From: Pirellulaceae bacterium
GTDB lineage: Bacteria; Planctomycetota; Planctomycetia; Pirellulales; Pirellulaceae
DNA length: 64,000 nucleotides
NCBI GenBank assembly: GCA_029243025.1
Contig: JAQWSU010000052.1
Coordinates: forward strand, 1-64,000
Direction: 5' to 3'
The notes beneath the pieces were generated by a model. The model was not told the origin of the DNA. It was given only the letters and a program-made list of their open reading frames with translations, and ran no database searches. Shown one piece after another: positions 17,629 through 27,378 of the stretch. Position numbers and translations under genes: made by a program. Each line of letters starts with the position of its first letter. Positions within the stretch are counted from its first letter, which is position 1.

Positions 17629-18783
17629 CTATTCCGCCGAATTAATTTTTTCCGCTGGCGTCAGGTAGTCTTTGAGTTTGTCGAGAAATGATTTTCGTCG
17701 GGGGCTTACATTCGTATGCTCCAAATCGGCAAGCTCTCGCAGTAACTCCTCTTCGCGTTCGGATAGTTTTTTGGGAACTTCGACGTGGGCTTGTACGAGT
17801 AAGTCACCGACGGCGCCCCCGCGAGGATCAGACAACCCTCGTTGACGCAGTCGAAATACCTCGCCGGACTGTGTACCGGCGGGGACCTTCAATGTGTCCG
17901 GCCCATCCAGCGTTGGGATCTCGATATCTGCCCCTAACACTGCCTGGGTGTAGGCGATCGGCAATTCGACAAACAGATGGGATCCATCACGCTTAAACAA
18001 CGGATGCGGTTTGACGCGAATCAGACAATAACAATCTCCAGGCGGTCCACCATCTCGACTCGGCTCTCCCTCACCCGACAAGCGAACTCGCATTCCATCA
18101 TCAACCCCTGCTGGAATCGCAACCTCAAGTTCCACCTGATTGGCAAGTGCTCCGGCGCCGTGACAAAAATCACACGGATCGCTAATCACTTTTCCGGCGC
18201 CGTGACATGTCGGGCAAGTCGTTTGCACTCGGAGGATGCCAGCCGATTGGACCACCTGGCCATGACCATTGCATCGTCGGCAGGTTTCGCCGGACGCGCC
18301 GGGCTTGCTACCGGACCCACGACAGCTCTCGCATGCCTCATGCCGCCCAAAATGCACTTTCTTCGTCACACCCTGGGCCGCTTCATTGAGCGTGAGTGCA
18401 ACCTCACATTTCACATCATTCCCTCGATGTCGGCGAGCGCCCCGTCCGCGCCCCCCTCCGAAGATATCTCCGAAGACGCCGCCTCCGCCAAACAGATCCC
18501 CGAAGGCGTCGAAAATATCCTCGACATTATCGAAGCCGGCGTGCCCACCTGAATTCTGTACTCCCGCATGCCCATAACGGTCGTATCGACTCCGCTTTTC
18601 CCCATCGCTGAGAACTTCGTAGGCTTCGGCCGCCTCTTTGAACAGGAGGGTCGCCTCTTCATCTCCCGGATTGCTATCCGGATGGAACTTAATCGCCAGT
18701 TGTCGGTAAGCAACCGAGATCTCACGATCCGAGGCTTCCCGAATGATACCGAGCACCTCGTAATAATCACGCTTGGTCGACAT
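17629..18783 (-). CDS. dnaJ: Chaperone DnaJ
   Basis: A full-length, 384-residue Hsp40. The J domain contains [16 protein letters not shown] and the HPD motif ([13 protein letters not shown]). It is followed by a G/F-rich stretch (residues about 75-115). Four zinc-binding CxxCxGxG repeats follow: [24 protein letters not shown] and CDFCHGAG. The C-terminal substrate-binding domains include [20 protein letters not shown]. It stimulates DnaK ATPase and delivers substrates. It is the first gene of dnaJ-grpE-fmdB, separated from the upstream groEL copy by a perfect hairpin. No CIRCE element is visible upstream. Confidence 0.97.
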   Translation of the reverse strand: MSTKRDYYEVLGIIREASDREISVAYRQLAIKFHPDSNPGDEEATLLFKEAAEAYEVLSDGEKRSRYDRYGHAGVQNSGGHAGFDNVEDIFDAFGDLFGGGGVFGDIFGGGRGRGARRHRGNDVKCEVALTLNEAAQGVTKKVHFGRHEACESCRGSGSKPGASGETCRRCNGHGQVVQSAGILRVQTTCPTCHGAGKVISDPCDFCHGAGALANQVELEVAIPAGVDDGMRVRLSGEGEPSRDGGPPGDCYCLIRVKPHPLFKRDGSHLFVELPIAYTQAVLGADIEIPTLDGPDTLKVPAGTQSGEVFRLRQRGLSDPRGGAVGDLLVQAHVEVPKKLSEREEELLRELADLEHTNVSPRRKSFLDKLKDYLTPAEKINSAE

Positions 18784-18935
18784 GAACGCTATCTTTGTTA
18801 TTCAAAACGAGTCCGTTCCAGCAGCACCCCGCATAACACGTTTCGGGGGCAGCCCGCACAAACCGGAAATTAGAAACAATTGAGCTGATCCTGAGTGGGA
18901 AGAAGCTCCTCAGTTGGAGTTCTCTCCAATCATGA

Positions 18936-18965
18936 AACGGGCCACCTCAGTAGAAGTGGCCCGTT
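18936..18965 (-). terminator. Perfect 10-bp stem-loop after groEL2
   Basis: AACGGGCCAC and GTGGCCCGTT are fully complementary around a 10-base loop. The hairpin lies between the stop of the second groEL gene and dnaJ, both on the minus strand. A clear U-tract is lacking on the minus strand, so termination may be partial. A second small stem (TTGGAG/CTCCAA, 18914-18929) follows. Confidence 0.6.
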
Positions 18966-19027
18966 CGGTAAATCGGCAAATCAGCGATCTGAACACCAAC
19001 GTATCCAGAACAGGTCGGACAACCGTG

Positions 19028-20647
19028 CTATTGCACGCTGCCTTCCACTCGCTGCTTGTCTTTGTCCTCTTTGTCGTAGGTCGTGACCAAAGCTTCGGTC
19101 GTCAACAGCAAACCAGCGATGCTCGAAGCATTCCCCAGAGCTGTCCGAACGACTTTGACTGGATCGATAATGCCCGCCTTGAGCATATCGACGTAAACGC
19201 CTTCGTTGGCGTTAAACCCAGTATTTTTTGGTTTTTGACTCACTTCATCAACGACGACCGAACCGTCAATCCCGCCATTGTCGGCGATTTGCTTGAGCGG
19301 AGCTGAAAGCACGTTGAGAATCAAGTTGACACCGATCTTCTCGTCACCCTTGGCTCCCGAGCGAGCTTTATCAACCGCTTCCTCGCATCGCAGCAAGGCA
19401 ACGCCACCGCCAGGAAGAATGCCTTCTTCGACAGCCGCACGCGTCGCGTGCAATGCATCCTCGACACGCGCTTTCTTCTGCTTCATGTCGGCTTCGGTTT
19501 CAGCACCCACTGAAATAATAGCCACACCACCGGTCAATTTCGCCAATCGCTCCTGCAGCTTTTCACGATCATACTCGCTGTCGGTCTGATCAATCTGTCG
19601 TTTCAGTTGAGCAATCCGCTGTTGAATATCATCCGTTTTGCCGGCACCTTGAACGATCGTCGTATCATTCTTGTCGACGGTAATCTTCTTGGCACGTCCC
19701 AATTGGTCCAGTGCCAGACTGTCAAGTTGGATGCCCAAGTCTTCGCTGATAAGCGTCCCACCAGTCAGCACAGCAATGTCGCTGAGCATGGCCTTTCGAC
19801 GATCGCCAAACCCGGGTGCTTTCACGGCACAAATGTTGAGCACGCCACGCAGCTTGTTGACCACCAAAGCGGTCAGTGCTTCGCCATCGACGTCCTCGGC
19901 AATGATCATCAACGGCTTGCCCGCCTGGCTGACTTTCTCCAGGATCGGCACGAGATCTCGCAGATTGCTGATCTTCTTCTCATGAATCAAGATCAAGGCA
20001 TCATCCATCTCACAGACCATTTCGGCCGGCTTATTGATGAAATACGGCGAGATGAAACCTTTGTCAAACTGCATTCCTTCGACGATTTCCAACGTCGTGT
20101 CCGCAGCCTTGCCTTCCTCGACCGTGATCACACCATCTTTTCCAACGCGCTCGAGGGCGTCCGCCAGCAAATCACCAATCGTCATGTCATTGTTAGCACT
20201 GATCGCGCCAACATTGGCAATTTCCGATTTGCTGGAAACAGGCTTGGCCATTGAAAGCAAATGCTGTTCTGCAGCATTCACGGCACGTTCGATACCGCGG
20301 CGAATCGCAGCAGGGTTACTGCCAGCCACGATGTTTCGGATGCCTTCCCGGTAGATGGCTCGTGCCAAAACGGTGGCAGTCGTTGTCCCGTCACCGGCTA
20401 GGTCGGATGTCTTACTGGCAACCTCATTGACCAGTTTGGCACCCATATTCTCGAATCGATCTTCCAATTCGATTTCTTTAGCGACCGTCACACCGTCTTT
20501 CGTGACAGTGGGTCCGCCAAACGATTTGTCGATGATGACGTTGCGACCCGTGGGCCCCATCGTCACAGCAACCGCGTTGGCAAGTTTGTCGACTCCGCGA
20601 AGTATCTTCGCTCGAGCATGGTCATCAAATAGCAGCTGTTTAGCCAC
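19028..20647 (-). CDS. groEL: Chaperonin GroEL, second copy without Gly-Met tail
   Basis: A complete, 539-residue GroEL. Conserved blocks include [36 protein letters not shown], the ATPase motif [30 protein letters not shown], and [20 protein letters not shown]. The C-terminus ends in [15 protein letters not shown] and lacks the Gly-Gly-Met tail of the neighbouring copy. The start codon is GTG at 20645-20647, with AAGGAA about 9 bp upstream. It lies 80 bp downstream of groES in the same orientation. The different tail suggests a specialised client set or assembly, but this is inference. Confidence 0.96.
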   Translation of the reverse strand: MAKQLLFDDHARAKILRGVDKLANAVAVTMGPTGRNVIIDKSFGGPTVTKDGVTVAKEIELEDRFENMGAKLVNEVASKTSDLAGDGTTTATVLARAIYREGIRNIVAGSNPAAIRRGIERAVNAAEQHLLSMAKPVSSKSEIANVGAISANNDMTIGDLLADALERVGKDGVITVEEGKAADTTLEIVEGMQFDKGFISPYFINKPAEMVCEMDDALILIHEKKISNLRDLVPILEKVSQAGKPLMIIAEDVDGEALTALVVNKLRGVLNICAVKAPGFGDRRKAMLSDIAVLTGGTLISEDLGIQLDSLALDQLGRAKKITVDKNDTTIVQGAGKTDDIQQRIAQLKRQIDQTDSEYDREKLQERLAKLTGGVAIISVGAETEADMKQKKARVEDALHATRAAVEEGILPGGGVALLRCEEAVDKARSGAKGDEKIGVNLILNVLSAPLKQIADNGGIDGSVVVDEVSQKPKNTGFNANEGVYVDMLKAGIIDPVKVVRTALGNASSIAGLLLTTEALVTTYDKEDKDKQRVEGSVQ

Positions 20648-20726
20648 GCTTGTCGTTCCTTATTCTTAGGGTTCTTGCCGCCGGTTATCACTCAATCAGC
20701 AACCGACGCCGAACTCATCAACACGG

Positions 20727-21029
20727 TTAGTTCAATACTTTCGCCAGGATGTCGCTTTCGCGCAGAATCTTGACATCGTCTCCATCCACTTCCATGTCAG
20801 ATCCGCCGTACTTGCCGTAGATCACTTCGTCGCCAACGGTGACTGAAAGATCGCCACGTTTGCCCGTATCCAGCAACTTACCCGGTCCCACAGCTACGAC
20901 GGTACCTCGCTGCGGCTTTTCCTTCGCCGTATCAGGAAGCACAATACCGCCCGCCGTCATCTCTTCAGCCTCAAGTGGCTCAACGACAACGCGATCATCC
21001 AAGGGTCGAATCTTGATCTTCTTAGCCAT
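20727..21029 (-). CDS. groES: Co-chaperonin GroES
   Basis: A 100-residue Cpn10 protein with [20 protein letters not shown] at the N-terminus, followed by the mobile-loop region [40 protein letters not shown] is near the C-terminus. It caps GroEL rings during folding. Its ATG has AAGGAAA upstream on the minus strand. It is sandwiched between two groEL genes, both in the same orientation, so a single GroES probably serves both. Confidence 0.97.
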   Translation of the reverse strand: MAKKIKIRPLDDRVVVEPLEAEEMTAGGIVLPDTAKEKPQRGTVVAVGPGKLLDTGKRGDLSVTVGDEVIYGKYGGSDMEVDGDDVKILRESDILAKVLN

Positions 21030-21093
21030 GATGTAATTTCCTTATCTGAATATTTGTTTCGTTTGTTTGTAGTTGGTAAATGCGTGGCTTGGC

Positions 21094-22824
21094 TTACATC
21101 ATGCCAGGCATGCCGCCCATGCCGCCCATACCACCCATGCCAGGCATGCCGCCTCCCATGCCACCCATGCCGCCCATGCCACCCATGTCCATGCCGCCCA
21201 TGCCATGGTCATGATGATGATCACCGCCCTCTTCTTCTTCTTCCGATGGCACTTCCGTGATCAGGGAGGAAGTGGTGAGCAATAGAGCAGCAACACTGGA
21301 GGCGTTTTGCAGAGCCGAGCGGACAACCTTGGCCGGATCGATCACTCCGTCAGCGACCAAATCGCCGTAGGAATTTTTATCCGCATTGTAGCCATCATTT
21401 TTGCCTTTCAGGCGGCGAACCCGGTTCACCACGACAGCGCCATCCTCGCCCGCATTGTTTGCAATCGCTCGTAGCGGATAATCCAACACATTGCGAATGA
21501 TGGTGACGCCCAGCTCTTCATCGCCTTCGGTCGAGATATTTTTCAACGCCTTTTCGCTACGGATCAAGGCAATACCACCACCAGGAACGATGCCTTCGTC
21601 CAAAGCGGCCTGGGTTGCCGATTTGGCATCTTCCAGCAACGCTTTTCGTTCTTTCATTTCCGTTTCGGTCGCGGCACCACAATTGATTTGAGCAACACCA
21701 CCAGCAAGTTTGGCAAGTCGCTCTTGCAACTTCTCGCGGTCATACTCGCTGTCAGTTCCGGAGATCTCGTTACGGATCTGTTCAGCTCGTCCCGCAATCT
21801 CATCTTTCTTACCGCCACCACCAACGATCGTTGTTTCCTCGGAAGTAATCTTTATCTTCCGTGCTTTGCCTAGATCGCTGAGTTGGACACTCTCAAGGTC
21901 GATCCCCAGATCTTTGAACACGGCAGTTCCGCCGGTCAAAACGGCAAGGTCGCCGAGCATTGCTTTGCGGCGATCACCGTAGCCCGGAGCCTTCACAGCA
22001 CAAACATTGAGAATGCCTCGCATTTTATTGACGACCAACGTTGCCAAGGCTTCGCCTTCCACGTCTTCGGCAATGATCAACAAAGGCTTGTTCGCTTTGC
22101 TTACCGCTTCCAAAATCGGCACCAATTTCTTGGCGGACGAGATCTTCTCTTCGAACAGAAGCACCAAGCAATTCGAAAGTTCGACAACTTGATTGTCTGC
22201 GTCCGTCACAAAGTGAGGCGATAGAAAACCGCGATCAAACTGCATGCCTTCTACGACTTCGACGGTCGTTTCGCTGCTTCGGCCCTCTTCGACGGTAATG
22301 ACACCGTCTTTGCCTACTTTGAGGAACGCATCAGAGAGCACGCTGCCGATCGTCGGATCATTGTTACCCGCGATGGTGGCAACCTGTTGAATCTCTTTGC
22401 GATTCTTACCGTCGATCGGAGTCGACAGCTTGCCAATGGCAGCGGTCAACGCGTCAACCGCCTTGTTGATTCCGCGGGCCAAAGCCATCGGATCCGCACC
22501 AGCGGCGATCATCTTTAAGCCTTCGCGATAAATCCCTTCGGCCAGCACGGTAGCGGTAGTCGTACCGTCACCTGCCACATCATTCGTTTTGCTGGCGGCC
22601 TCTTTGACCAACTGAGCCCCCAAATTCTCAAAGGGGTCATCTAGCTCAATATCTTCGGCCACGGTGACGCCATCCTTGGTAATCTTTGGCGAGCCCCAAC
22701 CCTTGTCTAAGACGGCATTTCGGCCACGAGGTCCGAGTGTGCTTTTCACGGCTTTCGCCAGCTTTGACACACCCGAAAGAAGCGGCTGACGTGCCTCATC
22801 TTCAAACACCATTTGTTTTGCCAC
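21094..22824 (-). CDS. groEL: Chaperonin GroEL, copy with Gly-Met-rich tail
   Basis: A 576-residue GroEL, longer than usual because of its tail. Conserved blocks are [60 protein letters not shown] and [18 protein letters not shown]. The last 45 residues contain a histidine patch ([11 protein letters not shown]) and repeated GGM/GGMPGM units, extending the classical GGM tail inside the cavity. The start codon is GTG at 22822-22824, with a perfect AGGAGG 9 bp upstream, indicating strong translation. It is the first gene of groEL-groES-groEL. No CIRCE-type inverted repeat was found upstream. Confidence 0.97.
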   Translation of the reverse strand: MAKQMVFEDEARQPLLSGVSKLAKAVKSTLGPRGRNAVLDKGWGSPKITKDGVTVAEDIELDDPFENLGAQLVKEAASKTNDVAGDGTTTATVLAEGIYREGLKMIAAGADPMALARGINKAVDALTAAIGKLSTPIDGKNRKEIQQVATIAGNNDPTIGSVLSDAFLKVGKDGVITVEEGRSSETTVEVVEGMQFDRGFLSPHFVTDADNQVVELSNCLVLLFEEKISSAKKLVPILEAVSKANKPLLIIAEDVEGEALATLVVNKMRGILNVCAVKAPGYGDRRKAMLGDLAVLTGGTAVFKDLGIDLESVQLSDLGKARKIKITSEETTIVGGGGKKDEIAGRAEQIRNEISGTDSEYDREKLQERLAKLAGGVAQINCGAATETEMKERKALLEDAKSATQAALDEGIVPGGGIALIRSEKALKNISTEGDEELGVTIIRNVLDYPLRAIANNAGEDGAVVVNRVRRLKGKNDGYNADKNSYGDLVADGVIDPAKVVRSALQNASSVAALLLTTSSLITEVPSEEEEEGGDHHHDHGMGGMDMGGMGGMGGMGGGMPGMGGMGGMGGMPGMM

Positions 22825-23223
22825 GACAGGTTTCCTCCTGCAAAGTCATCCGGAGTCTCGATGCGAACCGCCAACTCGGCGATTCGCTCGTTTATTCACA
22901 ATTGCGATTTCGCGTACAGCGAAACCTAAATGGCAGTCACCATACGAATTTGGCCCCTGAGTATGCAAGCGGCGTGCCAACCGCCCGAGAACTTCTGTAA
23001 ACCTATTAAAAACAGGCACTTACAAGTTATCGAAAAAAGTCGGCCGGCCTGCCGTTGACTTGCCAATCGACAACAACTGTCAATTTGGCAGCAGGCTTTC
23101 AAAAATCTCGGAGCCACGAATCAACCCCGAGCCCCTCGCATCGGAAGCAAAGCTGCTTCAGACGACGCTGGCAAAAAAACGCGTGCCGAGCGCCGGCGGA
23201 CGAAACAGACCCATTGGGATCGA
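22825..23223. other. Upstream region of the groEL-groES-groEL cluster
   Basis: About 400 bp between the chaperonin cluster and the M42 peptidase gene, both on the minus strand. The promoter of the cluster must lie here. I looked for TTAGCACTC-N9-GAGTGCTAA (CIRCE) and did not find it, nor a convincing sigma-32-like promoter. Confidence 0.5.
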
Positions 23224-24282
23224 CTAGGGTGTAAAATCTTCGGTCCCACTCAGGCCGCCTACAAAAGCGGCCAACAGATCGGCTGCCCGATCAATGTCGT
23301 CCAACGAGATGGTCTCAACCGCGCTATGCATGTATCGGTTGGGAATACTGACAAGTCCCGTGGCCACTCCCGCTCGATTGACCTGGAGTGCGTTGGCGTC
23401 GTTTGGAGTCGCACGACCGATCGCAGCCAATTGGTAGGGAATTTTGTCGTTCTCGGCCTGTTGGATTAAACGTTCGGTCACATGATGATTCATATTGGGG
23501 CCCCGATAGACGACGGGCCCGGCCCCTAGAGCGAGATCTCCCTGCTGGTTTTTGTCAATCGAGGGACAGTCGGTGGCGTGGGTGACATCGACCGCAATGC
23601 CCACATGCGGGTCGATACCAAAGGCGCTTGTCCGAGCGCCTCGCAATCCGATCTCCTCCTGGACCGTCGAAACGGCGTACAACGCACAATTCAAGGACCG
23701 ATCGCGACATCGCCGTAGACCTTCGAGCACCACCCAAACCCCCGTACGATTATCCATCCCAGGTGAATTTGCCAAGTTATTGCGCAATTGTTGAAAGCCC
23801 AATTGCAAAGTGACTGCATCACCAATTCGGACCACTTTTTCCGCATCTTCTTTGCTACAGGCTCCAATATCCAGCCACATCTCTTTTTGTTTGACGACCT
23901 GACGTCGCTCCTCGTCGGTCAACAAATGGATTGGCTTGCGCGAAATGACGGCAGGCACAGGTCCGCTAGAGGCCCAGATCGTCATCCGTTGGCCGATCAG
24001 CTGCTGAGGATCCCAACCTCCGATTGTCTGAGCATAGATAAAACCATCCGAATCGATATGGGTGACGATTAAGCCAATCTGATCGCAGTGCCCGGCGAAC
24101 ATCACACGCTGCTCTGCTGTGGGGTTGAGCACGACCGCAACATTTCCATGGGCATCGGTGGTCACTTCATCGGCAAACGGTTTCACGTAATCGCGAACAA
24201 CCTGCTGAATCTCAGCCTCGTAACCGGAGGGCCCCGGCGTGTTCAGTAACGACTTCAAAAAATCGAGAGCGTTGGCATCCAT
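23224..24282 (-). CDS. M42-family aminopeptidase
   Basis: A 352-residue zinc or cobalt aminopeptidase of family M42 (TET/glutamyl-aminopeptidase type), usually assembled as a dodecameric shell that trims peptides in the cytoplasm. Motifs: LLNTPGPSGYEAEIQQVVRD at the N-terminus, the ligand histidine in VMFAGHCDQIGLIVTH, the metal aspartate in NLANSPGMDNRTGVWVVLEG, the catalytic glutamates in STVQEEIGLRGARTSAFGID, and the C-terminal ligand histidine in SIPNRYMHSAVETI. The ATG at 24282 (MDANALDFLKSLL) is preferred to one six codons upstream, matching family starts. No obvious operon partner. Confidence 0.93.
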   Translation of the reverse strand: MDANALDFLKSLLNTPGPSGYEAEIQQVVRDYVKPFADEVTTDAHGNVAVVLNPTAEQRVMFAGHCDQIGLIVTHIDSDGFIYAQTIGGWDPQQLIGQRMTIWASSGPVPAVISRKPIHLLTDEERRQVVKQKEMWLDIGACSKEDAEKVVRIGDAVTLQLGFQQLRNNLANSPGMDNRTGVWVVLEGLRRCRDRSLNCALYAVSTVQEEIGLRGARTSAFGIDPHVGIAVDVTHATDCPSIDKNQQGDLALGAGPVVYRGPNMNHHVTERLIQQAENDKIPYQLAAIGRATPNDANALQVNRAGVATGLVSIPNRYMHSAVETISLDDIDRAADLLAAFVGGLSGTEDFTP

Positions 24283-24762
24283 CTTTGAAACGATCCTCAA
24301 AATCTCAGGTGATCGGTTCCGCGGCGCAGGGCCCGGAACCCGTGGCTGTCAAAGGCTTGGAACTTATCAGGGAAATTAAGTCGGAAGGGCCCGCACCGCA
24401 ACCGCAAACCCGAACATACGCTTGACGCTGCGTCGCCCATCGACCTAGGATATCCCGATGGGGTGTGGAAACATGGTCGGGACCGGGTCCAAAGGCCCGC
24501 ATCTTGCCAAGCTTCAGATAGCCAACTGCCGTATCCCGGCGATCAGCCAGCCCCCTGGGCACGCGACGAATCGGAGTGCTGCAGCACGAACAGATTGCCC
24601 CGGCAACTTTTTGACACTCCAAATATTCCGATTCCTCACGCAACCGACTCCTCAGAACCAAGTTTCGCAGCGTCCATTTTCGCAGCTTTGCCCCTGCTGC
24701 GAGCTAAATTTCAGTCGTGCTACGAACTAAATTTACAACGAGTCCATTGTACGGTGTTTCAG
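24283..24762. other. Divergent spacer upstream of hom
   Basis: No supported gene. The hom frame stays open for 300 bp upstream of its likely start, but that extension has no resemblance to homoserine dehydrogenases and is rejected. Promoters for both flanking genes are expected here. Confidence 0.5.
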
Positions 24763-26067
24763 ATGACTGAATCCAAAGTTGCCATTATCGGCCTCGGAAC
24801 GGTCGGTTCCGGGGTTGCCAAGATACTTCTCGATGAGAGTGAGCGGGTCAGCCGTCACGCGGGTCGGCCGCTGAATTTGGCCAAAGTTGTGGTTCGAGAT
24901 AGGGAAAAAAACCGCGACTGCCAACTTCCAGATGGTGTGATGACAACGGAGCTCGCTGAGATCATCGAAGATCCCGAGATCAAGGTGGTCGCCCAACTGA
25001 TGGGTGGCCTGGAGCCGGCTCGCACGATCATGTTGAAATTGCTGCAGAGCGGCAAGGATATTGTGACCGCCAACAAGGCTCTGCTGGCCGAGCATGGGGC
25101 CGAGCTGTTTGAGTGTGCTCGCTCACTGGGCCGTTCGATCGCCTTTGAGGCATCGGTAGCGGGTGGCGTTCCGATCATCACGAACATTAGCCAATGTCTG
25201 TCCGCCAATCAAATCCTCTCATTACGCGGTATCCTCAATGGAACGAGCAATTTCATTGTTTCTCAGATGGAAGAACATGGAGCGAACTATGCGGCCGCCG
25301 TGGAAGAGGCACAGCGTTTAGGCTTCGCCGAAGCCGACCCGACGATGGATGTCGATGGCACAGACGCGGCCCAAAAACTGGCAATCCTCGCTCACCTGGC
25401 GTTCGGTGCAGCGGTCAAGTGGCCGGATATCCCTTGCACGGGAATTGATCTCTTAAATCCAATTGACTTGGGATGGGCACGTGACCTCGGCTATCGCGTC
25501 AAGCTGCTGGCCGTGGCCCAGCTCCGGGACGGCGCTTTGGAGCTACATGTATCGCCCACCCTGGTCAAAGTCGGCACTCCGCTGGCTGAGGTACGGGGCG
25601 CGAATAACGCGATCAGCGTGGTCGGCGACATGGTAGGCCGCGTTTTCTACCACGGATTGGGAGCCGGTCAGTTGCCAACCGCCTCAGCGGTTGTTGCCGA
25701 CATGATCGACATGGCGGTCGGTCGCACACCCATTACCTTCCGAACGCTTGAGCTTTGGTCTCAATCGAAGCCCAGAGTTCTCCTATCAGACCATGCGGCC
25801 GTTAACGGTCGTTTCTACTTAAGATTCACCGTGGAGGATCATCCAGGAGTTTTGGCAGATGTTGCCGGAGTTCTTGGCAAGAATGAGATCTCCATTGCCT
25901 CGGTGATCCAGCGCGAGATCGACAGCGAGACCGAAGGAAGCGACGACGTTTCTCTTGTGATCATGACCCACAGCGCCCGCGAGGGAAAAGCAGCGGCCGC
26001 CGTCAAGGAGATTGACAACTTACCCTCGGTGCGAGCTGGCAGTGTCCGCATGCGTGTGCTGGACTGA
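24763..26067 (+). CDS. hom: Homoserine dehydrogenase with C-terminal ACT domain
   Basis: A 434-residue enzyme that reduces aspartate semialdehyde to homoserine in threonine and methionine synthesis. The Rossmann motif is GLGTVGSGVAKILLDE at the N-terminus. The catalytic region has ANKALLAEHGAELFE, FEASVAGGVPIITNISQCLS, RGILNGTSNFIVSQMEE and ADPTMDVDGTDAAQKLAIL. A C-terminal ACT domain (RFTVEDHPGVLADVAGVLG) indicates allosteric control, usually by threonine. ATG 24763 starts MTESKVAIIGLG and gives normal family length. It is followed within 40-70 bp gaps by the ApgM-like and lysC genes, forming a pathway operon. Confidence 0.96.
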   Translation: MTESKVAIIGLGTVGSGVAKILLDESERVSRHAGRPLNLAKVVVRDREKNRDCQLPDGVMTTELAEIIEDPEIKVVAQLMGGLEPARTIMLKLLQSGKDIVTANKALLAEHGAELFECARSLGRSIAFEASVAGGVPIITNISQCLSANQILSLRGILNGTSNFIVSQMEEHGANYAAAVEEAQRLGFAEADPTMDVDGTDAAQKLAILAHLAFGAAVKWPDIPCTGIDLLNPIDLGWARDLGYRVKLLAVAQLRDGALELHVSPTLVKVGTPLAEVRGANNAISVVGDMVGRVFYHGLGAGQLPTASAVVADMIDMAVGRTPITFRTLELWSQSKPRVLLSDHAAVNGRFYLRFTVEDHPGVLADVAGVLGKNEISIASVIQREIDSETEGSDDVSLVIMTHSAREGKAAAAVKEIDNLPSVRAGSVRMRVLD

Positions 26068-26106
26068 ATCGCGGGTCGAATAACACGACTTAAAGGCAAA
26101 GATGCC

Positions 26107-27309
26107 ATGAAATACGCAATAATCATCCCGGATGGATGTGCTGACGAGCCGCAAGATTCTCTGAACGGCCGAACACCGTTAGAGGCTGCGAATATCCCAG
26201 CCATGGATCAGATTGCCACCTCAGGCATGGTAGGACGCGCCAACCACGTTCCCGCCCACTTACCAGCCGGCTCTGCCGTGGCCAACATGACCTTGTTGGG
26301 CTACGATCCCGAGCAATATTTCACCGGCAGAGCTCCGCTCGAAGCCGCCGCCCAAGGCATCGAACTGGGCCCCCAAGATTGGGCAGTTCGCTGCAATCTG
26401 GTCACCGTTCTCGAACAAACCATGCGCGACTTCACGGCCGATCACATTAGCACTGAAGAAGCCACTCAATTACTTGCGGCGATCCAAGCTGAGTTATCTT
26501 CAGATCGATGGCAGTTTGTGCCGGGTGTCAGCTATCGCAACCTGCTACTCTATCGGGGCGATAACTCGCCGCCCCCCTTTTCGATGGAAACTCGTTGCAC
26601 TCCCCCTCACGATCTTACGGACAAATCGGTAACCGATGATTTCCCGCGCGGACCAGGCAGTGACTTTCTCACCGACTGCATGACCCGAAGCATGCAGTTG
26701 TTCGAAGACCATCCCGTCAATCGCTCGCGCACTGCAGCCGGCAGATTGCCCGCCACCAACATCTGGCTGTGGGGATTGGGCAAGACCCCGGCACTGCCAA
26801 CTTTTCAGGAATGTTTTGGCGTCAAAGGCAAAATGATTACGGCCGTCGACCTGTTGCGTGGCATCGCGGCGTTGATTGGTTGGCCACGCATCGAAGTGGA
26901 GGGTGCCACCGGCTACACGGATACTGATTACGCAGCGAAGGGGCAGGCGGCGATCCAGGCCTTGAACGAAACCGACTTGATCTGCGTACACGTCGAAGCG
27001 ACCGATGAAGCGTCGCACGAAGGCGACGTGGATGCCAAAATCACCTCCTTAGAAGCGATCGACCAACAGATCGTCGCTCCTTTGCACGAGGCGCTGCAAG
27101 CTCAGGGAGATTACCGCATCCTGATCACTCCCGACCACCCCACGCCCATCCGAACCAAAACCCATAGCCACGGTTTCGTCCCCTTCGCCATGACAGGGCA
27201 GGGGATCACCCGCGACAATCACCGAACATACGACGAACCGACTGCGGGCGCAAGCGAACACAGTTATGAAGAGGGATTTCGCTTAATGCCCACCTTCATC
27301 GGCGAATGA
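26107..27309 (+). CDS. ApgM-family phosphoglycerate mutase-like protein, candidate homoserine kinase
   Basis: A 400-residue member of the alkaline-phosphatase superfamily, archaeal-type cofactor-independent phosphoglycerate mutase branch. Motifs are MKYAIIIPDGCADEPQDSL at the N-terminus (metal Asp), the nucleophile region LPAGSAVANMTLLGYDPEQY, and CVHVEATDEASHEGDVDAK plus LITPDHPTPIRTKTHSHGFV for the metal site. It lies between hom and lysC, both threonine-pathway genes, and no GHMP-type thrB is seen. A bacterial subgroup (TIGR02535) carries the label 'proposed homoserine kinase' for exactly this gene context. I therefore see the fold directly and infer homoserine kinase; glycolytic mutase remains possible. 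Confidence 0.85.
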   Translation: MKYAIIIPDGCADEPQDSLNGRTPLEAANIPAMDQIATSGMVGRANHVPAHLPAGSAVANMTLLGYDPEQYFTGRAPLEAAAQGIELGPQDWAVRCNLVTVLEQTMRDFTADHISTEEATQLLAAIQAELSSDRWQFVPGVSYRNLLLYRGDNSPPPFSMETRCTPPHDLTDKSVTDDFPRGPGSDFLTDCMTRSMQLFEDHPVNRSRTAAGRLPATNIWLWGLGKTPALPTFQECFGVKGKMITAVDLLRGIAALIGWPRIEVEGATGYTDTDYAAKGQAAIQALNETDLICVHVEATDEASHEGDVDAKITSLEAIDQQIVAPLHEALQAQGDYRILITPDHPTPIRTKTHSHGFVPFAMTGQGITRDNHRTYDEPTAGASEHSYEEGFRLMPTFIGE

Positions 27310-27378
27310 ATTTTCACCTTATTGCATCTTAATCGTGCCTAGATTGGACACGCCGACCATCGAGACGGGAATCAGACC

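Noticed and set aside
22825-23223. CIRCE element before groEL
   Set aside because: No TTAGCACTC/GAGTGCTAA inverted repeat or close variant was found.
24463-24762. 100-residue N-terminal extension of homoserine dehydrogenase
   Set aside because: The extension has no family resemblance; the conserved Rossmann start lies at ATG 24763.
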